Source: JAJZQD01 sp021847735 (GTDB taxonomy: Bacteria > Bacillota > Thermincolia > Thermincolales > UBA2595). Taken from it: a stretch of 15,801 bases of DNA. Location: contig DAHVYW010000098.1 in assembly GCA_027324025.1 (NCBI GenBank), forward strand, positions 1 to 15,801, in the 5' to 3' direction. The stretch's first letter is position 1, and every line of letters starts with the position of its first letter. Under the pieces are notes generated by a model, which saw only the letters and a program-made list of their open reading frames with translations, searched no databases and was not told the DNA's origin. Positions 7,311 through 14,477 of this stretch are shown here, piece by piece. The translations under genes were made by a program, and so were the position numbers.

Positions 7311-8921
7311 CTATTCTACAGATATTATATAATAATAAAGCGGTTGACCTCCATAGTGTAATTCAAATTCAATATGGGAAAACCTATCCTGTAAAATTTC
7401 AAACAGTTTTTCCGCTTCCCCGGTGGAAATCGTTTCACCGTAATACAAGGTGCAAACCTCATTATCGGGTGTAATCATCTTTTCCAATAAGCCCAAAACC
7501 GTATTAGGTATTTCGGCTCCGGTTTGTACGATTTCATCGTCAAAGATACCGATGATACTCCCCTTTTCTACATTTTTTCCGTCAATGCTGGTGTCGCGGA
7601 CCGCATAGGTAACCTCACCGGTTTTCACTTCCTCGACGGCTTCGGTCATAGACTTGACCGCTTTTTCCAAATCGGTCCCAGGCATCACAGCCAGCAGTGC
7701 CGCCAGACCCTGGGGAATTGTTTTGGTAGGAATAACTCTGACCTGTTTGTCAGTCAGTGATGCCACCTGAGCGGCTGTCATTATTATATTCCCATTGTTT
7801 GGTAAAATAACAACCGTGTCTGACTCAATTTTATCTGCGGCCTCAACCAGTTCCCGAGTGCTTGGGTTCATAGTCTGACCCCCGGGGATAATCAGGTCAG
7901 CCCCCAGGCTCTTCATAATGCCCTCTAAACCTTCCCCAAAAGCAACTGAAATTATCCCGAAAGGTTTCCCCGGCATGGCCTGTTTCGAGCCTGCTTCAGC
8001 TGACTGTTCAATCATGTTGGTGACTTTAACGTCTTTAAGAGTGCCGTAAGTAAGACAGACTTCCAGGACATCACCCGGGTGAGCGCTGTGGACGTGTACC
8101 CTGGTAAATTCTGCGGTTTCGACTACCATCAAGCTGTCGCCAAGCTTTTGTAGTTTTTCCCTGAGATCCTTGGTACCGGGAGCCTTTACCTGGATTAATA
8201 CCTCGGTGCAGTAAGGATAACGGAGGTCAATCTCCGGTTTCCCCAGGGCGGCTGCCCTCGAGCTGTCACTGTCTCCCCGCAGGGCCGGGACACCCGGCCG
8301 ACTTTCCTCCAACCCGCAGAGGAATCCTTCCAGGATAACCAGCCAGCCCATACCCCCGGCATCCACCACCCCGGCTTCTTTTAAAATCGGAAGCATTTCA
8401 GGTGTCCGGTTTAAAGTCTCCTCCCCAACCAGGCACGCCGCCCTTAATATCCCAACCGGAGTACTGTTGTTTTTAGATGCCCGTACAGCCTCCCTGGCCG
8501 CTTCCCTGGCCACCGTCAGAATAGTACCCTCAACCGGCTTCATAATAGCCTTGAAGGCAACCTTAACTCCCTGTTCGAGGCCCTGGGCAAATACTTTTCC
8601 TGATATTTTGTCCATATTTTTAAGGCCCTGAGCCAGGCCTCTTAAGAGTTGTGACAGAATAACCCCTGAATTGCCCCTGGCGCCCATCAAAGCTCCCCTG
8701 GCAGCGGCTTCAGAAACCTCTCCGATGGATGACATGTCCCTTGCTTTGGAGACTTCCTGGACAGCGGAAGTTAGTGTCAAGTACATGTTGGTGCCGGTAT
8801 CACCGTCGGGGACAGGGAATACGTTAAGGGCATCCACCTCTTTGTGCCTTTGGGTTAAACGGGTCAATCCGGAATCAAGCATCTTTTTCAAATCATGTCC
8901 GTTTAAAATCCCTGTTTCCAA
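7311..8921 (-). CDS. fakA: Fatty acid kinase subunit FakA (YloV, DAK2 domain)
   Basis: The ATP-binding kinase subunit that phosphorylates a fatty acid carried by a DegV/FakB protein; the acyl-phosphate then enters phospholipid synthesis through PlsX/PlsY. The 536 residues have the N-terminal DAK2 (DhaL-like) domain with the Mg-ATP ligand motif FPVPDGDTGTNM (D39, D41), then GARGNSGVILSQLLRG and VDAGGMGWL. A middle domain follows (histidine-containing TRVHVHSAHPGDVLE). The C-terminal YloV domain ends in the family signature HYGGQPLYYYIISVE. The start is TTG with a strong GGGGGAGGAG site about 7 bases upstream; a nearby ATG (8925) is out of frame. It starts 21 bp after yloU ends and leads into degV, so yloU-fakA-degV-recG-nadE reads as one operon. 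In Bacillus subtilis yloV likewise follows rpmB and yloU. Confidence 0.95.
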   Translation of the reverse strand: METGILNGHDLKKMLDSGLTRLTQRHKEVDALNVFPVPDGDTGTNMYLTLTSAVQEVSKARDMSSIGEVSEAAARGALMGARGNSGVILSQLLRGLAQGLKNMDKISGKVFAQGLEQGVKVAFKAIMKPVEGTILTVAREAAREAVRASKNNSTPVGILRAACLVGEETLNRTPEMLPILKEAGVVDAGGMGWLVILEGFLCGLEESRPGVPALRGDSDSSRAAALGKPEIDLRYPYCTEVLIQVKAPGTKDLREKLQKLGDSLMVVETAEFTRVHVHSAHPGDVLEVCLTYGTLKDVKVTNMIEQSAEAGSKQAMPGKPFGIISVAFGEGLEGIMKSLGADLIIPGGQTMNPSTRELVEAADKIESDTVVILPNNGNIIMTAAQVASLTDKQVRVIPTKTIPQGLAALLAVMPGTDLEKAVKSMTEAVEEVKTGEVTYAVRDTSIDGKNVEKGSIIGIFDDEIVQTGAEIPNTVLGLLEKMITPDNEVCTLYYGETISTGEAEKLFEILQDRFSHIEFELHYGGQPLYYYIISVE

Positions 8922-8942
8922 TCATTCTCCTCCCCCATTGGT

Positions 8943-9305
8943 TCATGGTTCGTTAATGATTTTTACTCCCTGAACATTGACATTGATTTGTTTAACCACC
9001 AGACCTGTCTGTTTTTCAACATTATATTTAACCCGTTCTATGACATTTCGGGCTACTTCGGCAATATTAACGCCATACCCAACAATAATATAAAGGTTCA
9101 GGATTACCTCCTCACCTTTAATAGAAACCTCTACACCTTTTTTCAGGTCTTCCTTGCCCAATAATTGGGCAATACCGTCTTTTAATTTTGTGGATGCCAT
9201 CCCCACTAATCCGTAACATTCAGTAGTAGCCGCCCCGGCAATGGTGGCAATGACCTCTGACGATATTTTGACATTACCGATGTCGTTTTTCTCATCCAAG
9301 TCCAA
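8943..9305 (-). CDS. yloU: Asp23/YloU family (DUF322) envelope stress protein
   Basis: A 120-residue Asp23/Gls24-family protein, close to YloU of Bacillus. It is found next to yloV/fakA in many Firmicutes, often just after rpmB, as here. Family features seen: the opening GNVKISSEVIATIAGAATTECYGLVGM, a central basic/charged stretch, an alternating beta pattern VEVSIKGEEVILNLYIIVGYGVNIAEVARNV, and the closing VNVQGVKII. No signal peptide is present. The precise function is not established; Asp23 relatives are linked to cell-envelope homeostasis. The start is TTG preceded by AAGGGGTGA. The spacing to this TTG is short (3 bases), so the in-frame TTG two codons later (9299) is an equally possible start. 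A terminator lies just upstream (9360-9387), so read-through or a separate promoter in 9306-9358 is needed. Confidence 0.93.
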   Translation of the reverse strand: MDLDEKNDIGNVKISSEVIATIAGAATTECYGLVGMASTKLKDGIAQLLGKEDLKKGVEVSIKGEEVILNLYIIVGYGVNIAEVARNVIERVKYNVEKQTGLVVKQINVNVQGVKIINEP

Positions 9306-9359
9306 TCACCCCTTAAGGAACATAGTGGTACTCTATTCGATACCAACTTGCCGACTTCT

Positions 9360-9387
9360 AAAAAAGATGAGGTTATTCCTCATCTTT
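9360..9387 (-). terminator. Intrinsic terminator overlapping DUF1858 stop codon
   Basis: On the minus strand AAAGATGAGG, loop AATAA, CCTCATCTTT form a perfect 10-bp stem followed by a run of T ending at 9360. The loop contains the TAA stop of the DUF1858 gene. This is a strong rho-independent terminator or attenuator placed between the DUF1858 gene and yloU. Confidence 0.8.
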
Positions 9388-9573
9388 CAAAAGCTCATTC
9401 AACTCATTCAAAAGCCCATCAATATCAATACTGTGCATGTCGGCGCCGGCCTGAATGGATTCCTGAACAGCGCCCATACAGCTTAAACAGGCCATTCCAT
9501 GCTTTTTGAAGACATCCCTTGCCTTCGGGTGAACCTGCAGGGCCTCCATAATAGACATATCCTTTCGAAACAC
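9373..9573 (-). CDS. DUF1858 small redox disulfide protein
   Basis: A 66-residue protein of the DUF1858 family, also described as the hybrid-cluster-protein-associated redox disulfide domain. Family marks: the opening IMEALQVHPKARDVFKKHGMACLSCMGA with a CxxC pair (C30 and C33), then ESIQAGADMHSIDIDGLLNELNELL. The CxxC could serve as a redox-active disulfide or bind metal; the biological role is not known. Such small domains occur in anaerobes alone or fused to other domains. The GTG start has a run of six G six bases upstream; an ATG two bases earlier is out of frame. It is the first gene of the minus-strand run that diverges from rpmB, and its stop codon lies in a terminator hairpin, so it may form a short transcript of its own. 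Confidence 0.9.
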   Translation of the reverse strand: MFRKDMSIMEALQVHPKARDVFKKHGMACLSCMGAVQESIQAGADMHSIDIDGLLNELNELLKDEE

Positions 9574-9600
9574 ATGACGCCCCCCTTTTATATTACACCT

Positions 9601-9614
9601 GGGTATGAGTACCC
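9601..9614. promoter_or_regulatory. Small palindrome in the rpmB/DUF1858 divergent region
   Basis: GGGTA-TGAG-TACCC, a perfect 5-bp inverted repeat 27 bases upstream of the DUF1858 GTG. It could be an operator half-site pair or a 5' leader hairpin. A looser relative, GGTA with a 10-base spacer then TACC, lies upstream of yloU at about 9327-9344. No known regulator motif was recognised. Confidence 0.25.
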
Positions 9615-9680
9615 TTTCTATAAATATAAACCTAAATCCTGCTTGGATATTCCCTTAAAGGAAAATTAATTTCTCTTCTC

Positions 9681-9709
9681 TTGCATTTAGCCCTTATATT
9701 TGTTACAAT
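9681..9709 (+). promoter_or_regulatory. Sigma-A type promoter for rpmB
   Basis: A -35 box TTGCAT (9681-9686), a 17-base spacer and a -10 box TACAAT (9704-9709). The -10 is preceded by TG one base away, so it is an extended -10 promoter. It sits 37 bases upstream of the rpmB start. Confidence 0.8.
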
Positions 9710-9728
9710 AGTAAAGCTATGAATTCGA

Positions 9729-9737
9729 AAAGGAGGT
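9729..9737 (+). promoter_or_regulatory. rpmB: rpmB ribosome binding site
   Basis: AAAGGAGGT is a near-perfect Shine-Dalgarno sequence nine bases before GTG at 9746. It decides the start: the in-frame ATG at 9719 lies upstream of this site and would add nine residues not found in L28 proteins. Confidence 0.85.
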
Positions 9738-9745
9738 GCAACTCC

Positions 9746-9934
9746 GTGGCTAAATGTGAAATCTGCGGTAAGGGAGTTTCAACCGGTATTCAGGTAAGCC
9801 ACTCCCACATCCGGACAAAAAGAACATGGTCGCCTAATATCCAAAAAGTTCGTGCCCTTGTCAACGGGACACCTACCAGGCTTAAAGTGTGTACAAGATG
9901 CCTGCGCTCAGGAAAAATTACCAGGGCGGTTTAA
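9746..9934 (+). CDS. rpmB: 50S ribosomal protein L28
   Basis: A 62-residue L28 of the large ribosomal subunit, from a GTG start. The sequence is diagnostic: AKCEICGKGVSTGIQVSHSH, then RTKRTWSPNIQKVR and a C-terminal CTRC. The two cysteine pairs (CxxC near residues 4-7 and CTRC near 52-55) make this the zinc-binding C+ form. The length is normal for bacterial L28. It is transcribed alone from the promoter at 9681-9709 and ends at the terminator at 9981-10006. It is the only intact plus-strand gene in the window. It diverges from the DUF1858-yloU-fakA run and faces the phosphodiesterase/Hsp33 relic. In Bacillus, rpmB is also next to yloU and yloV, which supports the locus identity. Confidence 0.98.
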   Translation: MAKCEICGKGVSTGIQVSHSHIRTKRTWSPNIQKVRALVNGTPTRLKVCTRCLRSGKITRAV

Positions 9935-9980
9935 ACACTTTGGACAACTCAATTAAACAGTCTTAATAAAGACATCATTA

Positions 9981-10006
9981 AGTCACCATCAAACTGGTGG
10001 CTTTTT
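9981..10006 (+). terminator. rpmB intrinsic terminator
   Basis: AGTCACCA (9981-9988), a 6-base loop TCAAAC, then TGGTGGCT (9995-10002) form an 8-bp stem with one G-U pair, followed by TTTTT. It is placed 47 bases after the rpmB stop. The opposite strand has no T-run after the stem, so it works only for the plus strand. Confidence 0.85.
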
Positions 10007-10045
10007 ACTTTGTCCCGGCGTCTTCAAGGCAAGACTGCACGGGGT

Positions 10046-10541
10046 TTACCTATGGCTTTGGTCCTTTGCTGCCTGCAAAATGCTTGGCAGTTCGCTGCCT
10101 TCAAAACAATATTTATCAGCACAAAAGTGGCATTCAATTTCCGCCCTTTCCTGGGATTCAATGATATCCCGAATCTCTTTCTCGCCCAGGCTGATTAGGA
10201 TTTGCTCAAGTTTATCCTTAGAACAGAGGCAGTGGAAACCCACTTTTTTTCGATGCAGTTCAACAAAGTCGGGGCCCAGCAGCTTCTGTAATACCTGTTC
10301 CGGTGCAGCACCTTCAAGGAATAATGTTTTATTTTCCTGTTCCAGCCTGGGAATATGGGTGTGGCCCGAGATGACAATTCCAGCCCCGTATAACCCGGCC
10401 ATTTCCTTAATTTTTGCAGTGTCCATCTCCTGTCCGTGGGTAACCAAAATAGCCTTCCCCTTTACATAAAGCATAGCATAGGGGGCCTGGACAGGGTATA
10501 TCAGCAGAACCGTGGCTGTCACTGAGTATACCTATTTTCAT
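10046..10541 (-). pseudogene. YfcE-type phosphodiesterase / Hsp33 C-domain chimeric relic
   Basis: A broken gene with three recognisable pieces. The ATG at 10541 overlaps the stop of the upstream gene (TAATG) and begins MKIGILSDSHGS, the N-terminus and first metal motif of YfcE/MJ0936-type metallophosphoesterases; this frame stops at 10407. A different frame, open from GTG at 10522, carries the late part of the same enzyme: GKAILVTHGQ and GAGIVISGHTHIPRLEQENK. About 80 residues between the pieces are missing. At about 10315 that frame passes straight into the C-terminal part of chaperone Hsp33 (GAAPEQVLQKLLG) with its redox-switch zinc cysteines CLC (10231-10223 region) and CHFC (10132-10121 region), and ends normally. 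So two deletions, one shifting the frame, appear to have fused a phosphodiesterase gene to hslO. Neither activity is likely. An assembly error is the main alternative. Confidence 0.85.
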
Positions 10542-12817
10542 TAAAGCCTTCCCTCCGTTTCCTCCCTGACAGAAATGAGCCCCGATAAATATGGGGCAAT
10601 AGCATAAATTATCATCATTGCTGCCGCCACCACACCGGAATCATTGAAGATTAGCGCGAAAACACTGCCGAAACCGACCCCGGCCAGGAATTTATTGAAC
10701 CAGGGGTAATCGGCTCGAAACCTGCCGGTTGTCCGGGGGAACAGCCTGTTAAAAAAGGGCAGTGATAAAAGGCTGATGAAATATAACCAGCTCCATGACG
10801 TGGACTTTATCAATTTAAAATTGACTTCCCATTTGCGGACAATAATGTTAATAATTTCTGAAATACCGTTCTCTCTGATAAGGGTTACTGTTCTTCCAAT
10901 GTGGGACTGAGCCTCCACAGCCCTTGTCAAATCATAGACGATAAAGCAGGCCAATACGGCAGCAATGGAAGCCGAAATTACCAAAAAACTCCTGCGGTTT
11001 AAACTCCACCCGAACATTAGGACTCCGGTGGCGCCCAATCCTGCCACGGCGGCAATTGTCCCACCTACATTTGTACCCAGGTTTGGGGTTGCAATAGTAT
11101 ATATAACTAAGGCAAAAGTTGGGACGGTACAGGTTTTTATAAATATGTTGCCAAATTTGCCCGAATCAAATACCAGCCCTACAAAAACTATAACACAACC
11201 TATCAGCACACCCATATACTCGTTCCCAATCCCGTAGAACCTGGCCCCGCTCATTACGTCATAGCTTAAGGGCGAGGTTTTAGCCAGGGGCGCTCCCAGG
11301 AATATATCTGCGACAATTATCAAAGCTGTCAGTCCCGTGGTAATGATAAAAGGGTTTAACGGCCGGCCCCGGCCTAACGTCATAGCAGCTGCTGTAACAA
11401 GGAACGTCAGCCCAATGACTTCCAGGATAATAACGGTAATCGAAGGGTGAGGGATATAGTTCGCCCAGAGCATAATCCCCGGCACCGCTGTAATGGCTAT
11501 TAGCAGCGGTACCATGTGCCTGGCCCCAGGCCATTTCAGGACCAGTGCCAGAATGCCTGCAATTACCAGCACAAGCACGGTGTTGATATAGCCCTTTACC
11601 ATCGGATACCTGGCACTATACAAAAATGACGTGTCGTCACTTAGTTTTGTCACATCTGAAAAGGGTCTTGCCGCAGCCCTGCTCTCAATATCCTGGCCGC
11701 CTAGAATAACATCCTTTTTACCCCCTTCACCCTTGACCACAGGGGGCAGTTCAAAGTATTTCGCTATCGTTGCAGCAATATCAGTATTTGATATCAGACC
11801 GTTTCTTTTTATAGTCCCGGACCATACCACACCTTTTTCCACACCCCTGCCGGCCATGATAAAGGGTGTCAGGAATTTGCCCTTTTCCATGACTTGAGTG
11901 GGAGGTTCAGGCACAACAATCATCAGCAAATCTCTCCGCAGGTCCATTTTCCCCTGCAGGGTTCCCAAAAAGTTGTCAACGGCAATCAGGGCCATTTGTC
12001 TATGGCTCTGCAGCACTTCGTTGACTGCAACACCTGCCGTATCGTTTATTCTTGAGGTGTCACCGGTCTCGAAAACAACAAGGTCTGCCTTGCTTTTCAG
12101 GGCATCATACTGTTCCGACAGGTACCTGAAGTCAGTCTTCACACCTGCCAGGCTGCGGGAGTCGAACACTTCGTTTTTGGCAGATACGTCCCCGTAGTCA
12201 ACCAGACCCCGGTTGTCCATGGCTATCGTAACGGCCTGGCGGTAGTACTTTCCTTCTGGCAGGGCAACTCCGGGAATATCCGCGTTTCCCACTACGGCAG
12301 TTTTTAGCCCGTTTTGGTGCAATAATGTTCCAATCGCTCCAAGAGAATACTGATACTTTAGGGATTGGTTGTCCTTTTCCATTTCAGCAATACCCAGGTG
12401 AAGAACCTGGCTGCCGTTTGGCCGTAGGCCGGTGTAACTGTAATATGAATCTCCGGCAGTGCCGTTTTCGTTAGGTTCCGAGGCGTTTAACCCCGACGCC
12501 GCAGAAGGTCCTCCTGCTACCTTAGCCCCCGCCCCGATGGTAGTGTATGTATTACCGGGAATCCTGGGTTTACTGCCGGCCGGATTGGTCGTCATCAAGC
12601 CCATAACCCCCTGCAAAGCCAACCTTTTCATAGCCGGGAGATCTGTTTTCAGGAAGTCATCCCAGGTAATCCGGTCAATAACAACTATGACGGCCTGCCC
12701 TTTATCACTCGGCCTGTTTGCAGCCGGGGCGGCGGCAAGGGAATGCACTGAAAACCCGGCAAATACTGCCCAGGTTATTAGGGCAAGGCATAAGAGTAAT
12801 CTGATAGTTCTTAACAA
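10541..12817 (-). CDS. Membrane protein with alkaline-phosphatase-like outer domain
   Basis: About 758 residues. An N-terminal hydrophobic segment (about 5-28) looks like a signal anchor. Residues about 42-365 resemble the alkaline phosphatase/sulfatase fold: VIVVIDRITWDDF with D48, a GNTYTTIGAG segment (88-97) where the nucleophile Thr/Ser would sit, DLVVFETGDTSR (D253), and TPFIMAGRGV followed by NTDIAATIAKYFELP, the usual end of this fold. The rest (about 410-750) is strongly hydrophobic with roughly ten membrane helices and contains GARFYGIGNEYMG and NDSGVVAAAMM. Where active relatives have an Asp-His pair (SDHG), this protein has VVPEPP. The TTG at 12817 is chosen because AAGGGG lies 9 bases before it; the in-frame TTG at 12826 directly abuts that site. 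It follows the glycosyltransferase by about 40 bp, suggesting a joint envelope role. I know no characterised member; substrate unknown. Confidence 0.78.
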   Translation of the reverse strand: MLRTIRLLLCLALITWAVFAGFSVHSLAAAPAANRPSDKGQAVIVVIDRITWDDFLKTDLPAMKRLALQGVMGLMTTNPAGSKPRIPGNTYTTIGAGAKVAGGPSAASGLNASEPNENGTAGDSYYSYTGLRPNGSQVLHLGIAEMEKDNQSLKYQYSLGAIGTLLHQNGLKTAVVGNADIPGVALPEGKYYRQAVTIAMDNRGLVDYGDVSAKNEVFDSRSLAGVKTDFRYLSEQYDALKSKADLVVFETGDTSRINDTAGVAVNEVLQSHRQMALIAVDNFLGTLQGKMDLRRDLLMIVVPEPPTQVMEKGKFLTPFIMAGRGVEKGVVWSGTIKRNGLISNTDIAATIAKYFELPPVVKGEGGKKDVILGGQDIESRAAARPFSDVTKLSDDTSFLYSARYPMVKGYINTVLVLVIAGILALVLKWPGARHMVPLLIAITAVPGIMLWANYIPHPSITVIILEVIGLTFLVTAAAMTLGRGRPLNPFIITTGLTALIIVADIFLGAPLAKTSPLSYDVMSGARFYGIGNEYMGVLIGCVIVFVGLVFDSGKFGNIFIKTCTVPTFALVIYTIATPNLGTNVGGTIAAVAGLGATGVLMFGWSLNRRSFLVISASIAAVLACFIVYDLTRAVEAQSHIGRTVTLIRENGISEIINIIVRKWEVNFKLIKSTSWSWLYFISLLSLPFFNRLFPRTTGRFRADYPWFNKFLAGVGFGSVFALIFNDSGVVAAAMMIIYAIAPYLSGLISVREETEGRL

Positions 12818-12856
12818 TATCCACAACCCCTTAGTGCATTACAGTTGTTAACCGAT

Positions 12857-14011
12857 TCATGCGCCCCTCATTAAAATATCTTCATAGACCCGGCATGTTT
12901 GGTCTACCATAGACTCAGAACTGAACTGTTGGGTTGCCAGGAGCCTTCCGTTGTGCCCCAGCTGCCTTCGGGCCTCACGGTCAGCCAGCAGACGCAAAAG
13001 TGCATCGGCCAGGCCGCGGGGATCCCGGGGTTCCACCAGAAAGCCGGTTTCACCCTGCCTGACCAGTTCAGGCAGGCCGCCCACTCTGCTTGCTACCACC
13101 GGCAGTCCGGCCGCCATTGCTTCAATAGTGGTGATGGAAAGCCCTTCGGCAATTGAGGGTATAACAAAAATATCAAGACATGACAATAACCCGGGAATGT
13201 TTTGTACATAACCCGGGAACAAAACCTTGTCCCTGACCCCCAGCCTGCCGGCCAGGTCTTCTAACTCAGAACGCAGCGGCCCGTCACCGGCAATAATAAA
13301 CGTGATTTCACGGGCCTTTTCAGGACTGGTTTGACTAATAACGGCTGCAGCTTCAATTAAATAATTCAGCCCCTTTTGGGGTGCCATTCTAGCCACAGTG
13401 CCCACCACTTCCGTACCTGAGATGATGCCATATTGGGCCCTGTCAGAGTGATTAACCGGGTTGTCCTTGTATTTGGAAGTGTCGATACCGTTATAAATGG
13501 GGATTAGCTTATCAGGCGCTATTTTGTAGTTTGCTATCAGGTCATCCTTTAAGGCCTGGGACACCGTTATAATTTTTGATGTAACCCGGCTCAGTAGTTG
13601 TTCGCCGTATTTGAAGATGATTTTTTTGGCCAGGGGTACTTCCTCATAAATTATAAAATTATGTACTGTCAGAACGGTGTTCCTGCACCCTGCCGTCACT
13701 GCCGCCGCCCTTCCCACCAGGCCGGCTTTAGCGCCATGAAAATGAATGATATCATATTGACCCTGCCGCAGTATATTATGCAGCTGACGAATACATTGCA
13801 AATCACTGCCTGGATTCAACGGTCCAACCAGGTCGATGGGGTGAACTTTCAGCCCCAGTTGTGCCGTTTCCGCGGCTAGCGGAGTATTCCCGGGGCAGGC
13901 AACTTCTATAACGTATCCCCGCTGTTTTAGTCCGGCGGCAAGGGAGGTCAGGTGTTCCTTCATGCCCCCCTCGGCGGGCCTGATTACATGAAGAATCCTC
14001 GTCGGTTTCAT
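12857..14011 (-). CDS. GT4-family glycosyltransferase
   Basis: A 384-residue GT-B fold retaining glycosyltransferase of family GT4. The N-terminal acceptor domain opens ILHVIRPAEGGMKEHLTSLA with the glycine-rich loop, then DIIHFHGAKAGLVGRAAA. The C-terminal nucleotide-sugar domain shows NGIDTSKY, VGTVARMAPQKGLNYLIEA, FIIAGDGPLR and the EX7E motif (E289 and E297 in SIAEGLSITTIEAMAAGLPVVA). No membrane helix is seen; such enzymes act at the inner face of the membrane on lipid-linked or polymer acceptors. The ATG start has GGAGG about 5 bases upstream. It lies about 16 bp after the SRPBCC gene and just before the phosphatase-like membrane protein, so the pair probably builds or modifies a surface glycan or glycolipid. 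The sugar donor and acceptor cannot be predicted. Confidence 0.94.
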   Translation of the reverse strand: MKPTRILHVIRPAEGGMKEHLTSLAAGLKQRGYVIEVACPGNTPLAAETAQLGLKVHPIDLVGPLNPGSDLQCIRQLHNILRQGQYDIIHFHGAKAGLVGRAAAVTAGCRNTVLTVHNFIIYEEVPLAKKIIFKYGEQLLSRVTSKIITVSQALKDDLIANYKIAPDKLIPIYNGIDTSKYKDNPVNHSDRAQYGIISGTEVVGTVARMAPQKGLNYLIEAAAVISQTSPEKAREITFIIAGDGPLRSELEDLAGRLGVRDKVLFPGYVQNIPGLLSCLDIFVIPSIAEGLSITTIEAMAAGLPVVASRVGGLPELVRQGETGFLVEPRDPRGLADALLRLLADREARRQLGHNGRLLATQQFSSESMVDQTCRVYEDILMRGA

Positions 14012-14026
14012 ATATCCTCCGGCTTT

Positions 14027-14467
14027 CTATCCCGTCTTTTCAACCTTTCTCTTGATGGCTTCCAACATCGCATCACTGTTGCTCTTGACCTTTTTCTTAA
14101 GTATTGGGTTTAATAGACCGGCCAGCACCGGGATTCCCATTTCAAAATCAACTGTCAGGGTGATTTTGGTGCCATCCTCTTCTTTGTCAAAGGTCCATTG
14201 GCCTTCAAATTTCTTGAGGTCGCCGGCTGTTTGCTTATATGTAATGGTTAAATTCTCATCGTCAAAAACGTCTCTTTCCTGCCATTTAAAGTCACGCCCG
14301 TCAACCTTTGCCAGCCAATCAGTAATGGTATACCCCTCGCCCCGTTCCACAACCGTTAAATTTTCGAGGTTTTCCATAAACTTCGGGTATTCCTCCATGT
14401 TCTTAGCGATTTCGTAAGCCTCCCGCGCATCCCCACGGGCTAATATGGTACATTCAATATACGGCAT
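14027..14467 (-). CDS. SRPBCC (polyketide cyclase/START-like) small protein
   Basis: A 146-residue protein of the SRPBCC superfamily, an alpha/beta helix-grip fold with a deep hydrophobic pocket. Seen: EAYEIAKNMEEYPKFMENLENLTVVERGEG (the classic A-x-x-V-x-D-x-E-x-Y-P-x-F-type opening), DGRDFKWQERDVFDDENLTITYKQTAGDLKKFEGQWTF, and a long C-terminal helix LKKKVKSNSDAMLEAIKRKVE. Members include polyketide aromatases/cyclases and CoQ-binding Coq10-like proteins, but most bind unknown lipophilic ligands. There is no signal peptide. The ATG at 14467 is chosen for its GGGGGAG site; a longer reading would start inside the aminotransferase gene. It starts 10 bp after the aminotransferase ends, so the two are probably translationally linked. 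The ligand is unknown. Confidence 0.88.
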   Translation of the reverse strand: MPYIECTILARGDAREAYEIAKNMEEYPKFMENLENLTVVERGEGYTITDWLAKVDGRDFKWQERDVFDDENLTITYKQTAGDLKKFEGQWTFDKEEDGTKITLTVDFEMGIPVLAGLLNPILKKKVKSNSDAMLEAIKRKVEKTG

Positions 14468-14477
14468 TTTTCTCCCC

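Noticed and set aside
9306..9358. Possible promoter for yloU (TTGGTA, 16 bases, TATGTT on the minus strand).
   Set aside because: Each box matches consensus at only four of six positions; too weak to list as a feature.
9719..9745. ATG at 9719 as the rpmB start, in frame.
   Set aside because: It lies before the AAAGGAGG ribosome binding site and would add residues absent from L28; GTG at 9746 has ideal spacing.
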